The position numbers and the translations under genes were made by a program. A DNA stretch of 64,000 nt, taken from assembly GCF_902497995.1 (NCBI RefSeq), contig NZ_CABVII010000004.1, forward strand, positions 62,001 to 126,000. The letters are read 5' to 3'. Source of the stretch: Pseudomonas fluorescens (lineage in GTDB: Bacteria; Pseudomonadota; Gammaproteobacteria; Pseudomonadales; Pseudomonadaceae). The number at the start of each line of letters is the position of its first letter. The first letter of the stretch is position 1. Positions 17,929 to 26,351 of the stretch are shown piece after piece. The notes beneath the pieces were generated by a model, which did no database searches, was not told where the DNA came from, and was given only the letters and a program-made list of their open reading frames with translations.

Positions 17929-18736
17929 AGTTCGATTTCACTTGAGCGAAATCCTCAACGAAATTTCGACGTTCACGAGCATAGTCAACCTGCTCATCAG
18001 GAATAACACGGATGCGGACTTTGCTTTGCAGTTCTTCCGAAATATGAGCTACAACGCCCGGCATGGTAGATATCACCGCAAGCCCGGTCATCTCGGCTGG
18101 AGTAAAGCCCATTTGCGCCAGAATAGCCCCCATCATCCCAACCTCGTTGATTACGATTTCGGGTTTGCCCGCTTGGCTCGTAAACGCTCTATGAATGGCT
18201 TCATACCACTCACAAATATCACCCCAGACTTCTGTCTCGATGGCCAGTTGCTTCAACTGCTGAGCACGAGGGTCGGTGTACTTGAAAGCAGGATGGCCCA
18301 AGCCGGGAACCCGCTCCTTACGCGCTCTCATTCCCTCAACCAAGCTATTCGCAGCTACATCAAGCGAATCAGCTTGCTTCGCAGCGTTGATAGTTGCGTT
18401 TAGGAAGAGCCCAGTCTGATCAGGCGCTAGTGAATACTCCCCTGCCGACAATACTGCAGTTGCCAATCCCGCCACCATCGATGGATTGCTGGAAACACAG
18501 AAGCGTGCGGCAGCGGTTCCTGGCTTACGTAGCGAGTAATCAAGTACGGAACACAAAACGCCCTCAATCATTTTCGACTGACCTGCCGATGGAAGCATGC
18601 CACGGATCAAAAGATAGGTCGCATCGGCAAAACTCAGCTTGCCAATCATGTCTCCCAGGTCATAACCACGGATGTACACGGTGTTGTCCTGGACATCGCT
18701 TACCGCGCTGCTCCAGTACTTCGGGGTCTCGTTCAT
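17927..18736 (-). CDS. Citryl-CoA lyase-like protein (citrate synthase fold)
   Basis: 269 residues, much shorter than the roughly 430 of citrate synthase and matching the citryl-CoA lyase group. Visible marks are GYDLGDMIGKLSFADATYLL (residues 24-43) and VPGLGHPAFKYTDPRAQQL near 143-161, with the active-site His in GLGHP. Members cleave citryl-CoA-type 3-hydroxyacyl-CoA esters to acetyl-CoA plus a keto acid. This would be the last carbon-carbon cleavage after MaoC hydration. Control probably comes through site f just upstream. The gene at 18886 lies further upstream in the same direction. Confidence 0.78.
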   Translation of the reverse strand: MNETPKYWSSAVSDVQDNTVYIRGYDLGDMIGKLSFADATYLLIRGMLPSAGQSKMIEGVLCSVLDYSLRKPGTAAARFCVSSNPSMVAGLATAVLSAGEYSLAPDQTGLFLNATINAAKQADSLDVAANSLVEGMRARKERVPGLGHPAFKYTDPRAQQLKQLAIETEVWGDICEWYEAIHRAFTSQAGKPEIVINEVGMMGAILAQMGFTPAEMTGLAVISTMPGVVAHISEELQSKVRIRVIPDEQVDYARERRNFVEDFAQVKSN

Positions 18737-18806
18737 TATTCATTCCTGCCTATCGATCAACGCCAGGCGAAAGACCTGACATTGAAAGATGGTATCCGAG
18801 CGAAAT

Positions 18807-18851
18807 CATACTGTCTAGCCAGTCAGTCTTTTTGACTGACCCTCTGGTATG
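18807..18851 (-). promoter_or_regulatory. Recurring cluster operator/promoter element, site f, with a strong inverted repeat
   Basis: Minus strand: CATACCAGAGGGTCAGTC, five A, then GACTGACTGGCTAGACAGTATG. GTCAGTC and GACTGAC form a perfect inverted repeat, and the whole 45 bp is bounded by CATAC and GTATG. It lies 70-115 nt before the lyase start. Confidence 0.6.
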
Positions 18852-18885
18852 TTTTCGCTAAATGTATGATCTGCTCGGTACGGCA

Positions 18886-19899
18886 CTAGATAATCCAAGG
18901 GATCGATTGCGGCTCAGCAGAGACGTTTCGACTGGATGAAGAATGCTCATGCGTTGAGAGTTCATCGAACGAGGATACATACTCGGCTAGAGCCCTCGCA
19001 GCAGCGATACAGTGGGCAAGCTCACCGCTCTGACCGACGATGTAACCATTCTTGACTCCGGAGAGAGGATGGATACCTGCCCACGATGGGAGTTCGGGCG
19101 TTTGATTGGGAGCCTCTTTGCCAACCTTGAGCAGATGCTCGAAAAAAGAACGCTTAGGCTGAGCGGAGGGTCTCTCATCCATTTTCTGCTGTATTTGTGC
19201 TGCTCGCTCAAAAGACAGGTATCGACCAAAAATTCCCATGGAGGATTCAGGGCATTCACGTGGAGACTCACCCAACCGGTTTGATCCTGGGGAATAATTA
19301 CCACCTACAACCACTGTGTCGTAGTAGTGAGCAACACCACCTAGCACCATCTCATACAGGTCATCTACGATACGGAGTTGGTCGAAATTTCTCTCTCGGT
19401 AAATCGCACCTCCACGCTCCAAGAACGACTCCATCAATCGATTGCTCAATGTTCTGGGATAGATCGAAACATCCTGCATAAACCTTACTGCGGCCAAGGT
19501 TCCGAACGGTAATCCCATGCCTCCTGCATTTCTGGAAACCTCAACAAGTAGGCCCTGCGCCCTGCATGCGCGGGCGAATTGCTCTAGAGATTCGACGAAG
19601 TCTGACCGATGTTCAAAAATGATTGTGCCGGAGTCTGAAGCAAGCACTTTCGCACCGAGGTCGATGGCAATTTCACGCAACTCGGCGATGCCTTGAACCG
19701 CTATTTTCTTGGCCATCGGCTCGCGCTGAAGGCAAAGCCAAGTCGACACCAGATGGTTGGACGCAATGTTAGGGGCACTTGAGTCAGAGAAGAAAACATC
19801 TGCGCTTACTCCAAAGCGTTGAAGGTAATAACCGTAAAGCAATGCATCGATACCATCGCTAAATACCGCTACCTTTTTCCCGCCCTGCCCATTTTTCAT
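18886..19899 (-). CDS. FAD oxidoreductase-like protein without a normal dinucleotide motif
   Basis: 337 residues from ATG 19899, with AAAGGGG upstream; the frame opens at 19917. The N-terminal strand-helix reads KVAVFSDGIDALLYGYYLQRFG, placing SDGIDA where FAD oxidoreductases have GxGxxG. The C-terminal half has GIHPLSGVKNGYIVGQSGELAHCIAAARALAEYV, which resembles the closing FAD-contact segment of DAO-type proteins. It may be a decayed or non-FAD relative kept as a scaffold or sensor, or may bind nucleotide differently. It lies in the catabolic block with an inverted repeat upstream. Family assignment is tentative. Confidence 0.55.
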   Translation of the reverse strand: MKNGQGGKKVAVFSDGIDALLYGYYLQRFGVSADVFFSDSSAPNIASNHLVSTWLCLQREPMAKKIAVQGIAELREIAIDLGAKVLASDSGTIIFEHRSDFVESLEQFARACRAQGLLVEVSRNAGGMGLPFGTLAAVRFMQDVSIYPRTLSNRLMESFLERGGAIYRERNFDQLRIVDDLYEMVLGGVAHYYDTVVVGGNYSPGSNRLGESPRECPESSMGIFGRYLSFERAAQIQQKMDERPSAQPKRSFFEHLLKVGKEAPNQTPELPSWAGIHPLSGVKNGYIVGQSGELAHCIAAARALAEYVSSFDELSTHEHSSSSRNVSAEPQSIPWII

Positions 19900-19957
19900 G
19901 ACCCGCCCCTTTCGCATTCAAAGCCATCAATGCCTCAAGCAGGAACTCGAAGCGCAA

Positions 19958-19973
19958 CATACCAACGGGTATG
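19958..19973. promoter_or_regulatory. CATACC-AACG-GGTATG inverted repeat
   Basis: A perfect 6-bp inverted repeat with a 4-bp spacer, 59 nt upstream of the gene at 18886. CATAC/GTATG are also the outer bases of sites c and f, so the same protein may bind. A second GGTATG lies at about 19989. Confidence 0.5.
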
Positions 19974-20114
19974 TTTTTCAGCACCGAAGGTATGTTAAGC
20001 CTACCAAACCGTCAAGCTCGGGCATTCGTCTGACGATTCCCGCTTGTCGATGCACGCATCACTTAAGGGCCACAGCTTCCTCTTGCAATCGTTGCGGTTT
20101 GTAAGGAATACTAA

Positions 20115-20138
20115 AACCCGCCGGTCTTTTTTTATGAC
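20115..20138 (+). promoter_or_regulatory. Recurring cluster operator/promoter element, site g
   Basis: AACCCGCCGGTC followed by seven T and ATGAC, about 80-100 nt before the chemoreceptor gene. It shares the core-plus-A/T layout of sites a to f and suggests that the chemoreceptor belongs to the same regulon. The rest of 19900-20216 holds no gene. Confidence 0.45.
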
Positions 20139-20216
20139 TAGTAGGTACGCCCACTGCTTTTCTCCACCTTACACACCTCCACCCTATCGACAATTCTGTT
20201 ATCAGCTTGAGGGCTC

Positions 20217-22355
20217 ATGATGTTGGGTAATATGTCTATACGCACCAGAATCACCGCACTGAGCTTGGTCTGTATGGTTGCTCTGATTGGGGCAATTACC
20301 TACGTCAACATCCAACAGAACGAAGCAGCAGGAGAGCTAACGAGCGAAGCTAGCCGCGCGGCTATTGAAAGGGCTATCAAGGGACAACTACAGAGCACCG
20401 CGACCGCTCAAGCGATCCAAGTTGAGAAATTTTTTAGCGAAAAGTACGCCGCGCTAAACCAGTTAGCGATCCAGTTTTCTGGTATTCAGAGGGTAGCGGA
20501 TACCTATGGCACATCTGGGATTGTCTCAAGGTACACAGCGGATGGAGCGGTCAAATCGACCTTTCTGCATGACAGTACGTTACTAGGCGTTTAGGCCATC
20601 ATGGAGCCCAACCAGTTTGGTAATGACAAAGAATTCGTCAGCTCGATTCAATATAGTTCAAACGATGTGGGACGTTTTGCCAGCTATTGGAATCGAAATA
20701 CAGGTATCGTGGCTAATGCTCCAACTGCTGAACGAAAGTTGCATGACGAGACCGTGGGAGAAAGCGGTCTCCCATTCAACTACTTCTATCGCTGCTCGTT
20801 GCAAAGTAACGCAGCCTGCCTCGCCCCTCCGTTCACCGCTACACTGGGCGGCCAAGAAGTACTATTGACCACGCTATCAACTTCCGTTAACCAAAATAAT
20901 AAGCCTACCGGGGTAGTTGGAGTCGACGTCGCCATCACAGATCTTCAAGACTTCATGATGAAGGCGAAGCAGAGTTTATATAGCGGGGCAGGCGATATCG
21001 CCATTGTAACTAGCTCGGGGATTGTTGCTGCGTATACGCCCTCGTCCTCCAAGCTTGGTCAAACATATGAATCCTTAGGCCTACCCGATATACGCCAAAT
21101 GGCTGCCCAAGCCGGGGAAAACCGATCGCTCTATTTAGACGATGAGAATTTTATAAAAGTGATTACACCGATCACAATGGGGAAAAACGTCTCCCCTTGG
21201 TGGATCATCCTTCAGCTTCCCAAGGCGATAGCTCAAGCCGAAATTGACAAGCTGGAAGGTATTCACCGGGCCCTGCTGCTTAAGTCTCTTGTTAAAAGCA
21301 TACTCGTTGCAGCGCTTTCTGGTTTGGCTGGGGCCCTACTTATGTGGTTCACGGCATCCAGAATTACGACGCCAATCCGCAATGTGTCGACAATGCTTCG
21401 TGACATTGCATCGGGCGAAGGCGATCTAACCAAACGTCTGAACTACCCTAAAAAGGATGAGCTTGGGGAGGTTGCACTTTGGTTTAACCTCTTCCTCGAT
21501 AAGCTTCAGCCGATGATCAACGCTGTCCGCAAGGGTATCGACGATACGCGCCTCACTGCGAACCAATCGTTCAGGATCGCCCAAGAAACGAGCCACGGAA
21601 TGCAAGCACAATTCAAGGACATCGACCAAGTCGCTGCAGCGTCGACCGAAATGACTGCTACGGCCCACGAAGTAGCAAGCAGTGCCGCTATGGTTGCAGT
21701 CGATGCTAAGCACGCTGAACAGGCCGCCCAAACAGGGCACGGTCTGTTAGAAAAGACAAACCATGGCCTACTGGATCTCACAATTTGCCTGACAAAGTCT
21801 ATGGAGGACGCCCGTGCCCTATTGGATAGCAGCGAGCAGATCGGTAATGTTCTTGATGTGATTCGTGCGATTGCCCAGCAAACCAATCTCCTAGCGCTCA
21901 ATGCAGCGATAGAAGCTGCCCGTGCAGGAGAAAGTGGTCGAGGGTTTGCAGTCGTCGCGGATGAAGTTCGAACCTTGGCAATGAGAACTCAAGAATCGGT
22001 AGAGCAAATCCGAATTGTGATTGAACAGTTGCAGGCTGGGGCAATCATGGTAACCACAGCTATGCAAGACAGTCAGTTGAGGGCCAGCAGCAGCTCCAGG
22101 CAGATGGAAGAGACAGTTCAATCCTTTAGTGAGATCACGCTGGCCGTTTCAAAAATCCAGGATATGACCCACCAAATTGCGACGGCTGCCGAAGAACAAA
22201 GTGCAGTCGCTGACGATATCAACTGCAACATCACCAGTGTTCGAATGGTTACGCAGGAGCTCAATGACAAAGCATGTTCTTCTGCTAGCCTGAGCGAACA
22301 CTTGAGCTTATTGGCAGATAAACAGCACGAGCTGGCAAATCAGTTCAAAACGTGA
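20217..22355 (+). pseudogene. Methyl-accepting chemotaxis protein split by an in-frame TAG
   Basis: Codons 1-125 and the following 584 codons are in the same frame, separated only by TAG at 20592-20594. Read through, the product has about 712 residues: first membrane segment near 11-29, periplasmic ligand domain of dCache type, second membrane segment, HAMP ([20 protein letters not shown]) and the signalling hairpin [20 protein letters not shown]. The context [17 protein letters not shown] matches the place where related receptors carry a Trp or Tyr before xxxEPN, so one base change explains it. The rest is undamaged, so the mutation is recent, or the product is restarted or read through. The ligand is possibly the cluster substrate. 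Confidence 0.85.
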
Positions 22356-22420
22356 TTGCCTTTCTCACCTATACAGCAGTTTTAGTGGTCAATAGAACAC
22401 GGTGTTAGTACACAGAAAGA

Positions 22421-22441
22421 AGGGCCCTCTCGGGCCCTTTT
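22421..22441. terminator. Terminator after the chemoreceptor, shared with an mvaT tail remnant
   Basis: AGGGCCC and GGGCCCT pair around TCTC and are followed by TTTT. On the minus strand it is the counterpart of the terminator behind the complete mvaT gene at 31212. Confidence 0.8.
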
Positions 22442-22609
22442 GTACTCAAACCAATGTCACTTCGTCATGCGGGACTCGACGGTGTCGGAACCATATGTCG
22501 CTTTCCACTCTTTCAAGGTTCGGTGATTCTCGTCTATTGTCTCAACGACAACAACTCTCGCAACAGCAATGCCCGGCCAAATGATCAAAATTTGCCAGAA
22601 AGCGCCCAT
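22432..22609 (-). pseudogene. Remnant of an mvaT 3' end (copy 1), as a 50-codon chimeric frame
   Basis: From 22540 down to the stop at 22457-22459 the minus strand encodes VETIDENHRTLKEWKATYGSD and a VESRMTK end, clearly the DNA-binding tail of MvaT (compare KTLKEWKAAHGSATVESWLTK in the complete gene). The 3' flank with GTACAAAAGGGCC is also shared. In front of the tail the frame runs into an unrelated hydrophobic stretch (MGAFWQILIIWPGIAVARV) that starts at ATG 22609, directly after the TAG of the TetR gene. The stop/start contact would allow coupled translation. Most likely a recombination scar. Confidence 0.65.
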
Positions 22610-23209
22610 CTATGTGTTCCCCTGCGGCTCCCTGTCTAGGGACAACGGCAATGACGCTATTATCTCGGCGTGGCAAACCTCGAGTATTTCATCAGCCAGA
22701 GAAGAATCATCTGGGCAGGCGCGCGACAACATGACGGCACCGATTGCATGCGCCAGCATGTCGATCATTTTTGCCCGTACCCCATCCGGCGGCGCGTCTT
22801 GCCTCGTTTTGTACTTTTCTTCGAGCGTCGCCAGCGTGCGTTCTACCCCGCTGGCAAAGGTGGCTTTCAACTCATCTGATTGACGCGCAGCATCTCCACA
22901 AAGGGCCGCCATGGTGCAACCGCTGCCCCTGCCGTCTCGGTGATCCCTCGACACATACAGATCGATGAACTCAGCAACGTCGAGACCTTCGGAACTGGTC
23001 AGCGAACGCGAAAGACTGTTCGCTGCCGCTTCAGCCATCAAATCAGCCTTGGAGCCGAAGTGCTTGTAGAAACCGCCTTGGGTAAATCCGGCTGCTGCCA
23101 TGAGTTCAGCCACCCCCACGCCATCGTAGCCACGCTCGCGAAACAGCTCTGAAGCCGTCTCAACGATGTGAGCTCTATTGGCAAGCGATTGAGCCTTGGT
23201 GATCTTCAT
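22610..23209 (-). CDS. TetR/AcrR family regulator (NemR-like context)
   Basis: 199 residues. HTH: ASELFRERGYDGVGVAELMAAAGFTQGGFYKHFGSKADLM, near residues 17-57. The C-terminal domain contains several Cys (GSGCTMAALCGDAAR, RACPDD), as in regulators that sense electrophiles or quinones. It is divergent from an old-yellow-enzyme gene with a long inverted repeat between them, the arrangement known for NemR-nemA in other bacteria. It probably represses its own gene and the four-gene reductase operon until an electrophile modifies it. Sensing by Cys is an inference. Confidence 0.85.
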   Translation of the reverse strand: MKITKAQSLANRAHIVETASELFRERGYDGVGVAELMAAAGFTQGGFYKHFGSKADLMAEAAANSLSRSLTSSEGLDVAEFIDLYVSRDHRDGRGSGCTMAALCGDAARQSDELKATFASGVERTLATLEEKYKTRQDAPPDGVRAKMIDMLAHAIGAVMLSRACPDDSSLADEILEVCHAEIIASLPLSLDREPQGNT

Positions 23210-23254
23210 TTCCTGCGCCTCTGCACCTCAAAGCAATGCCCTCATCATACTCTG

Positions 23255-23302
23255 ATGTCGATCATAATCAAAAGCGTTGACAGTTTTGAGTATGATCGAC
23301 AT
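23255..23302. promoter_or_regulatory. Operator between TetR and old yellow enzyme genes
   Basis: ATGTCGATCAT (23255-23265) and ATGATCGACAT (23292-23302) are a perfect 11-bp inverted repeat. A second inner pair, TCAAAA and TTTTGA, lies at 23268-23273 and 23284-23289. This fits two half-site pairs for a TetR dimer overlapping both divergent promoters. Confidence 0.7.
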
Positions 23303-23376
23303 CATAAATACGCCAACGCGAATCCTCCCTGGCACGGCGCATGTCGTCCTCATTAATCAACGAGTATGGAAACGAA

Positions 23377-24477
23377 ATGAACGATAAGACGTTGTTTGAG
23401 CCGTACACGCTCGGCTCGCTGACACTTTCCAACAGAATCGTGATGGCTCCGCTGACGCGTAACCGTGCGGGCGAAGGCTTCGTCCCGAGCGAGTTCGCTG
23501 CAACCTATTACAGCCAGAGAGCCTCTACAGGCCTGTTGATCTCCGAAGCCTCGCAGATCTCGCAGCAGGGACAGGGCTACCAGGATACGCCCGGTATCTA
23601 CACGCTGGCGCAGATCGATGGCTGGCGCCAGGTCACCGATGCCGTCCACGCAAAAGGCGGACGAATTTTCCTGCAACTGTGGCATGTCGGACGCGTGTCG
23701 CACGTTGACCTGCAGGAGAACGGTGCCACTCCGGTAGCACCCTCCGCTCTCCGCCCCGCGACCAAGGTGTTCGTCAACAATAGCTTCGTGGACGTTTCAG
23801 AGCCGCGAGCGCTTGATATCAGCGAGCTTCCCGGGATCGTCAATGATTTTCGCCAAGCGGCGGCAAACGCGATCGCTGCGGGATTCGATGGCGTAGAGAT
23901 CCATGGCGCAAACGGCTATTTGCTGGATCAGTTCGTAAAAGACGGTGCCAACATCCGCACCGATGCTTACGGTGGCTCGATTGAAAATCGCGCTCGCCTA
24001 CTGCTGGAAGTGACGGCAGCGGTAGTAGCCGAGGTCGGTGCCGGACGCACAGGCATCCGTATTTCGCCAGTTTCGCCAGCCAATGGTGTCTCCAGCAGCG
24101 AACCGCAGGCCCAGTTTGACTACATTGTCGACCAACTCGATGCCTTGGGCATTGTGTACCTCCATGTGGTCGAAGGCGCGACTGGCGGGCCACGCGATAT
24201 TGCGCCCTTCGACTTTGGTTCTCTGCGCCAACGCTTCAAAAACACGTACATCGCGAACAATGGCTACGACGTGAATCTGGCCACCTCTCAACTCATCGAT
24301 GACAAAGCTGACTTGATCGCCTTTGGACGCCCCTTCATCGGTAACCCGGACTTGGTGGAGCGCCTTGAAAACGCTGCCGCTTTGTCGGCATTCGATCCTG
24401 CGACCCTGTATGGCGGTGGTGCAGAAGGCTACATCGACTACCCCACCCTTGCTGAATCCAGTACCCGGCACGGCTAA
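23377..24477 (+). CDS. Old yellow enzyme family alkene reductase
   Basis: 366 residues from ATG 23377; the frame opens at 23341 but the family starts near LFEPYTLGSLTLSNRIVMAPLTRNRA. FMN TIM-barrel marks are GAN-GYLLDQF with the substrate His in EIHGANGYL, DAYGGSIENRARLLLEV and the late AFGRPFIGNPDLVERL. It reduces activated C=C bonds of enones, maleimides and nitro compounds with NAD(P)H. First gene of a plus-strand operon with SDR, alpha/beta hydrolase and MDR reductase, controlled by the divergent TetR. Confidence 0.9.
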   Translation: MNDKTLFEPYTLGSLTLSNRIVMAPLTRNRAGEGFVPSEFAATYYSQRASTGLLISEASQISQQGQGYQDTPGIYTLAQIDGWRQVTDAVHAKGGRIFLQLWHVGRVSHVDLQENGATPVAPSALRPATKVFVNNSFVDVSEPRALDISELPGIVNDFRQAAANAIAAGFDGVEIHGANGYLLDQFVKDGANIRTDAYGGSIENRARLLLEVTAAVVAEVGAGRTGIRISPVSPANGVSSSEPQAQFDYIVDQLDALGIVYLHVVEGATGGPRDIAPFDFGSLRQRFKNTYIANNGYDVNLATSQLIDDKADLIAFGRPFIGNPDLVERLENAAALSAFDPATLYGGGAEGYIDYPTLAESSTRHG

Positions 24478-24551
24478 ACATCACGGCTGCGCATGTCCTC
24501 CTGACACCGCGCATGACTCGCCTGTCGATATCCCAAACTGAGGATCAATTC

Positions 24552-25340
24552 ATGAGCATCCCTGCCACCGTTCTCATTACCGGCGCCTCCACTGGCATCG
24601 GCGCCACCTATGCCGAGCGCTTTGCACAGCGCGGGCACGACCTCGTACTGGTTGCCCGCGACAGAGGGCGGCTGGATGCACTTGCAGCCCGGCTGCGTGA
24701 GAAACACAACGTCGCCATCGATGTTCTCCAGGCTGACCTGACCCAAATCAGCGACTTGACCACGGTCGAGGCTCGCCTGCGCGACGACGCCAGTATCGGC
24801 ATCCTGGTGAACAATGCCGGCGCCGCACAATCGGGCAGCTTTATCGAACTATCCACCGACAGCGTTGCTCAGTTGGTCACGCTCAACACTACCGCACTGG
24901 TACGGCTTGCCAGCGCCATCGCCCCACGCCTGGCACAAGCCGGGGACGGAGCGATTATCAACATAGGCTCGGTCGTGGGCCTGGCACCAGAGTTCGGGAT
25001 GACGGTCTACGGCGCGACCAAGGCGTTTGTGCTGTTTCTATCACAAGGTATGAGCCTGGAACTGTCGCCCAAAGGCGTCTACGTGCAAGCCGTTCTGCCG
25101 GCAGCCACTCGCACCGAAATCTGGGAGCGAGCGGGCATCGACATAAATACCCTCAGTGACATCATGGAAGTGGGTGATCTGGTCGATGCGGCCCTGGTGG
25201 GTTTCGATCGTCGCGAGCCCGTGACCATCCCCCCCTTGCAGGACGCCGCCCGTTGGGATGCCTTGCAGGCCGCACGCCAGGGCTTGCTGTCAGAGATCAG
25301 GCAATCCGATGTCGCCGAGCGCTATCAAGCCAAGGCTTAA
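24552..25340 (+). CDS. Short-chain dehydrogenase/reductase
   Basis: 262 residues from ATG 24552, with GAGGAT 6 nt upstream. Nucleotide motif TGASTGIGATYAERF near the start, NNAG near residue 82, catalytic Ser in INIGSVVGL and YGATK. The C-terminal half (FGMTVYGATKAFVLFLSQGM) is of the DltE-like SDR group. Second gene of the reductase operon, 74 nt after the old yellow enzyme gene. It probably acts on the carbonyl partner of the same electrophilic substrate class. Confidence 0.85.
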   Translation: MSIPATVLITGASTGIGATYAERFAQRGHDLVLVARDRGRLDALAARLREKHNVAIDVLQADLTQISDLTTVEARLRDDASIGILVNNAGAAQSGSFIELSTDSVAQLVTLNTTALVRLASAIAPRLAQAGDGAIINIGSVVGLAPEFGMTVYGATKAFVLFLSQGMSLELSPKGVYVQAVLPAATRTEIWERAGIDINTLSDIMEVGDLVDAALVGFDRREPVTIPPLQDAARWDALQAARQGLLSEIRQSDVAERYQAKA

Positions 25341-25436
25341 TCATCGTGCAGCAGGCGCTGGTGTGCAGCACTCGATTTAAAAGCGCCTGCAACACAGTCT
25401 CACTTGCAGCTTTTCGAACCGCATCACGGGGCCAAC

Positions 25437-26306
25437 ATGAATATTCAAGACACAACACCTCATCCCGGATCACGCACGCAGTTCGTCAATGCAGCGAACC
25501 AATGGATCAAGGTTGAAGGAACAGCGTTCGCTTACCGTGACATAGGCCCCAAGGGTAAGTTGCCGCTCGTTCTGCTTAACCATTGGGGCGCAGTGCTGGA
25601 CAACTTCGACCCACGGATCATGGATGGGCTCGCAAGCACCCGGCGCATCATCGCCACTGACTATCGGGGTATCGGCGCCTCAGATGGCACCGCCCCTGCG
25701 ACGGTCAGTGAAATGGCAAACGATGCCATCGCTGTGATTCGTGCGCTGGGTTTCGACAAGGTCGACCTGCTGGGTTTTTCACTTGGAGGGTTCGTGGCCC
25801 AGGAAATTGCCCTGAGCGCCCCTGACCTGGTGCGCAGACTGATTCTGACCGGCACCGGGCCTGCTGGCGGAACTGGCATCGACAAGGTCTGGTCAGTGTC
25901 ATGGCCATTGATGCTTAAAGGTTTGCTGACGTTGCGCGATCCGAAGACCTACCTGTTCTTCACCTCGACGGTCAATGGCCGGCGAGCCGCCAAGGATTTT
26001 CTGAATCGCCTGAAGGAGCGCAGGAAAGATCGCGACAAAAATCCAACGCCAAGCGCTTTTTTGCGCCAGTTGAAAGCCATTCACGCATGGGGCAGACAAC
26101 CCCCACAAAATCTCAGTCGCATACAGATACCGACGCTGATCGCCAACGGTGACCACGACATCATGGTGCCCACGGTGAACTCTGCTGACTTGGCGAACCG
26201 GATCCCGAATTCACACCTGATCATTTACGAAGACGCAGGGCATGGCGGAATTTTCCAACATCATGCCGACTTCGTGGCCAAGGCAACGGTATTCCTGGAT
26301 GCCTGA
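25437..26306 (+). CDS. Alpha/beta hydrolase
   Basis: 289 residues from ATG 25437 (GGGG 7 nt upstream; the frame opens at 25404). The nucleophile elbow reads LLGFSLGGFVAQEIA (Ser near residue 120), an Asp is in NGDHDIMVP and the catalytic His in EDAGHGGIFQHH. It could be an esterase, peroxidase-like haloperoxidase fold or ring-opening hydrolase. Third gene of the TetR-controlled reductase operon, with 97 nt between it and the SDR. Role unknown beyond detoxification or catabolism. Confidence 0.85.
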   Translation: MNIQDTTPHPGSRTQFVNAANQWIKVEGTAFAYRDIGPKGKLPLVLLNHWGAVLDNFDPRIMDGLASTRRIIATDYRGIGASDGTAPATVSEMANDAIAVIRALGFDKVDLLGFSLGGFVAQEIALSAPDLVRRLILTGTGPAGGTGIDKVWSVSWPLMLKGLLTLRDPKTYLFFTSTVNGRRAAKDFLNRLKERRKDRDKNPTPSAFLRQLKAIHAWGRQPPQNLSRIQIPTLIANGDHDIMVPTVNSADLANRIPNSHLIIYEDAGHGGIFQHHADFVAKATVFLDA

Positions 26307-26351
26307 GCGTGTTCAACCAGTCCCATTTGAAACTATGAGAGTTGAATCAAC

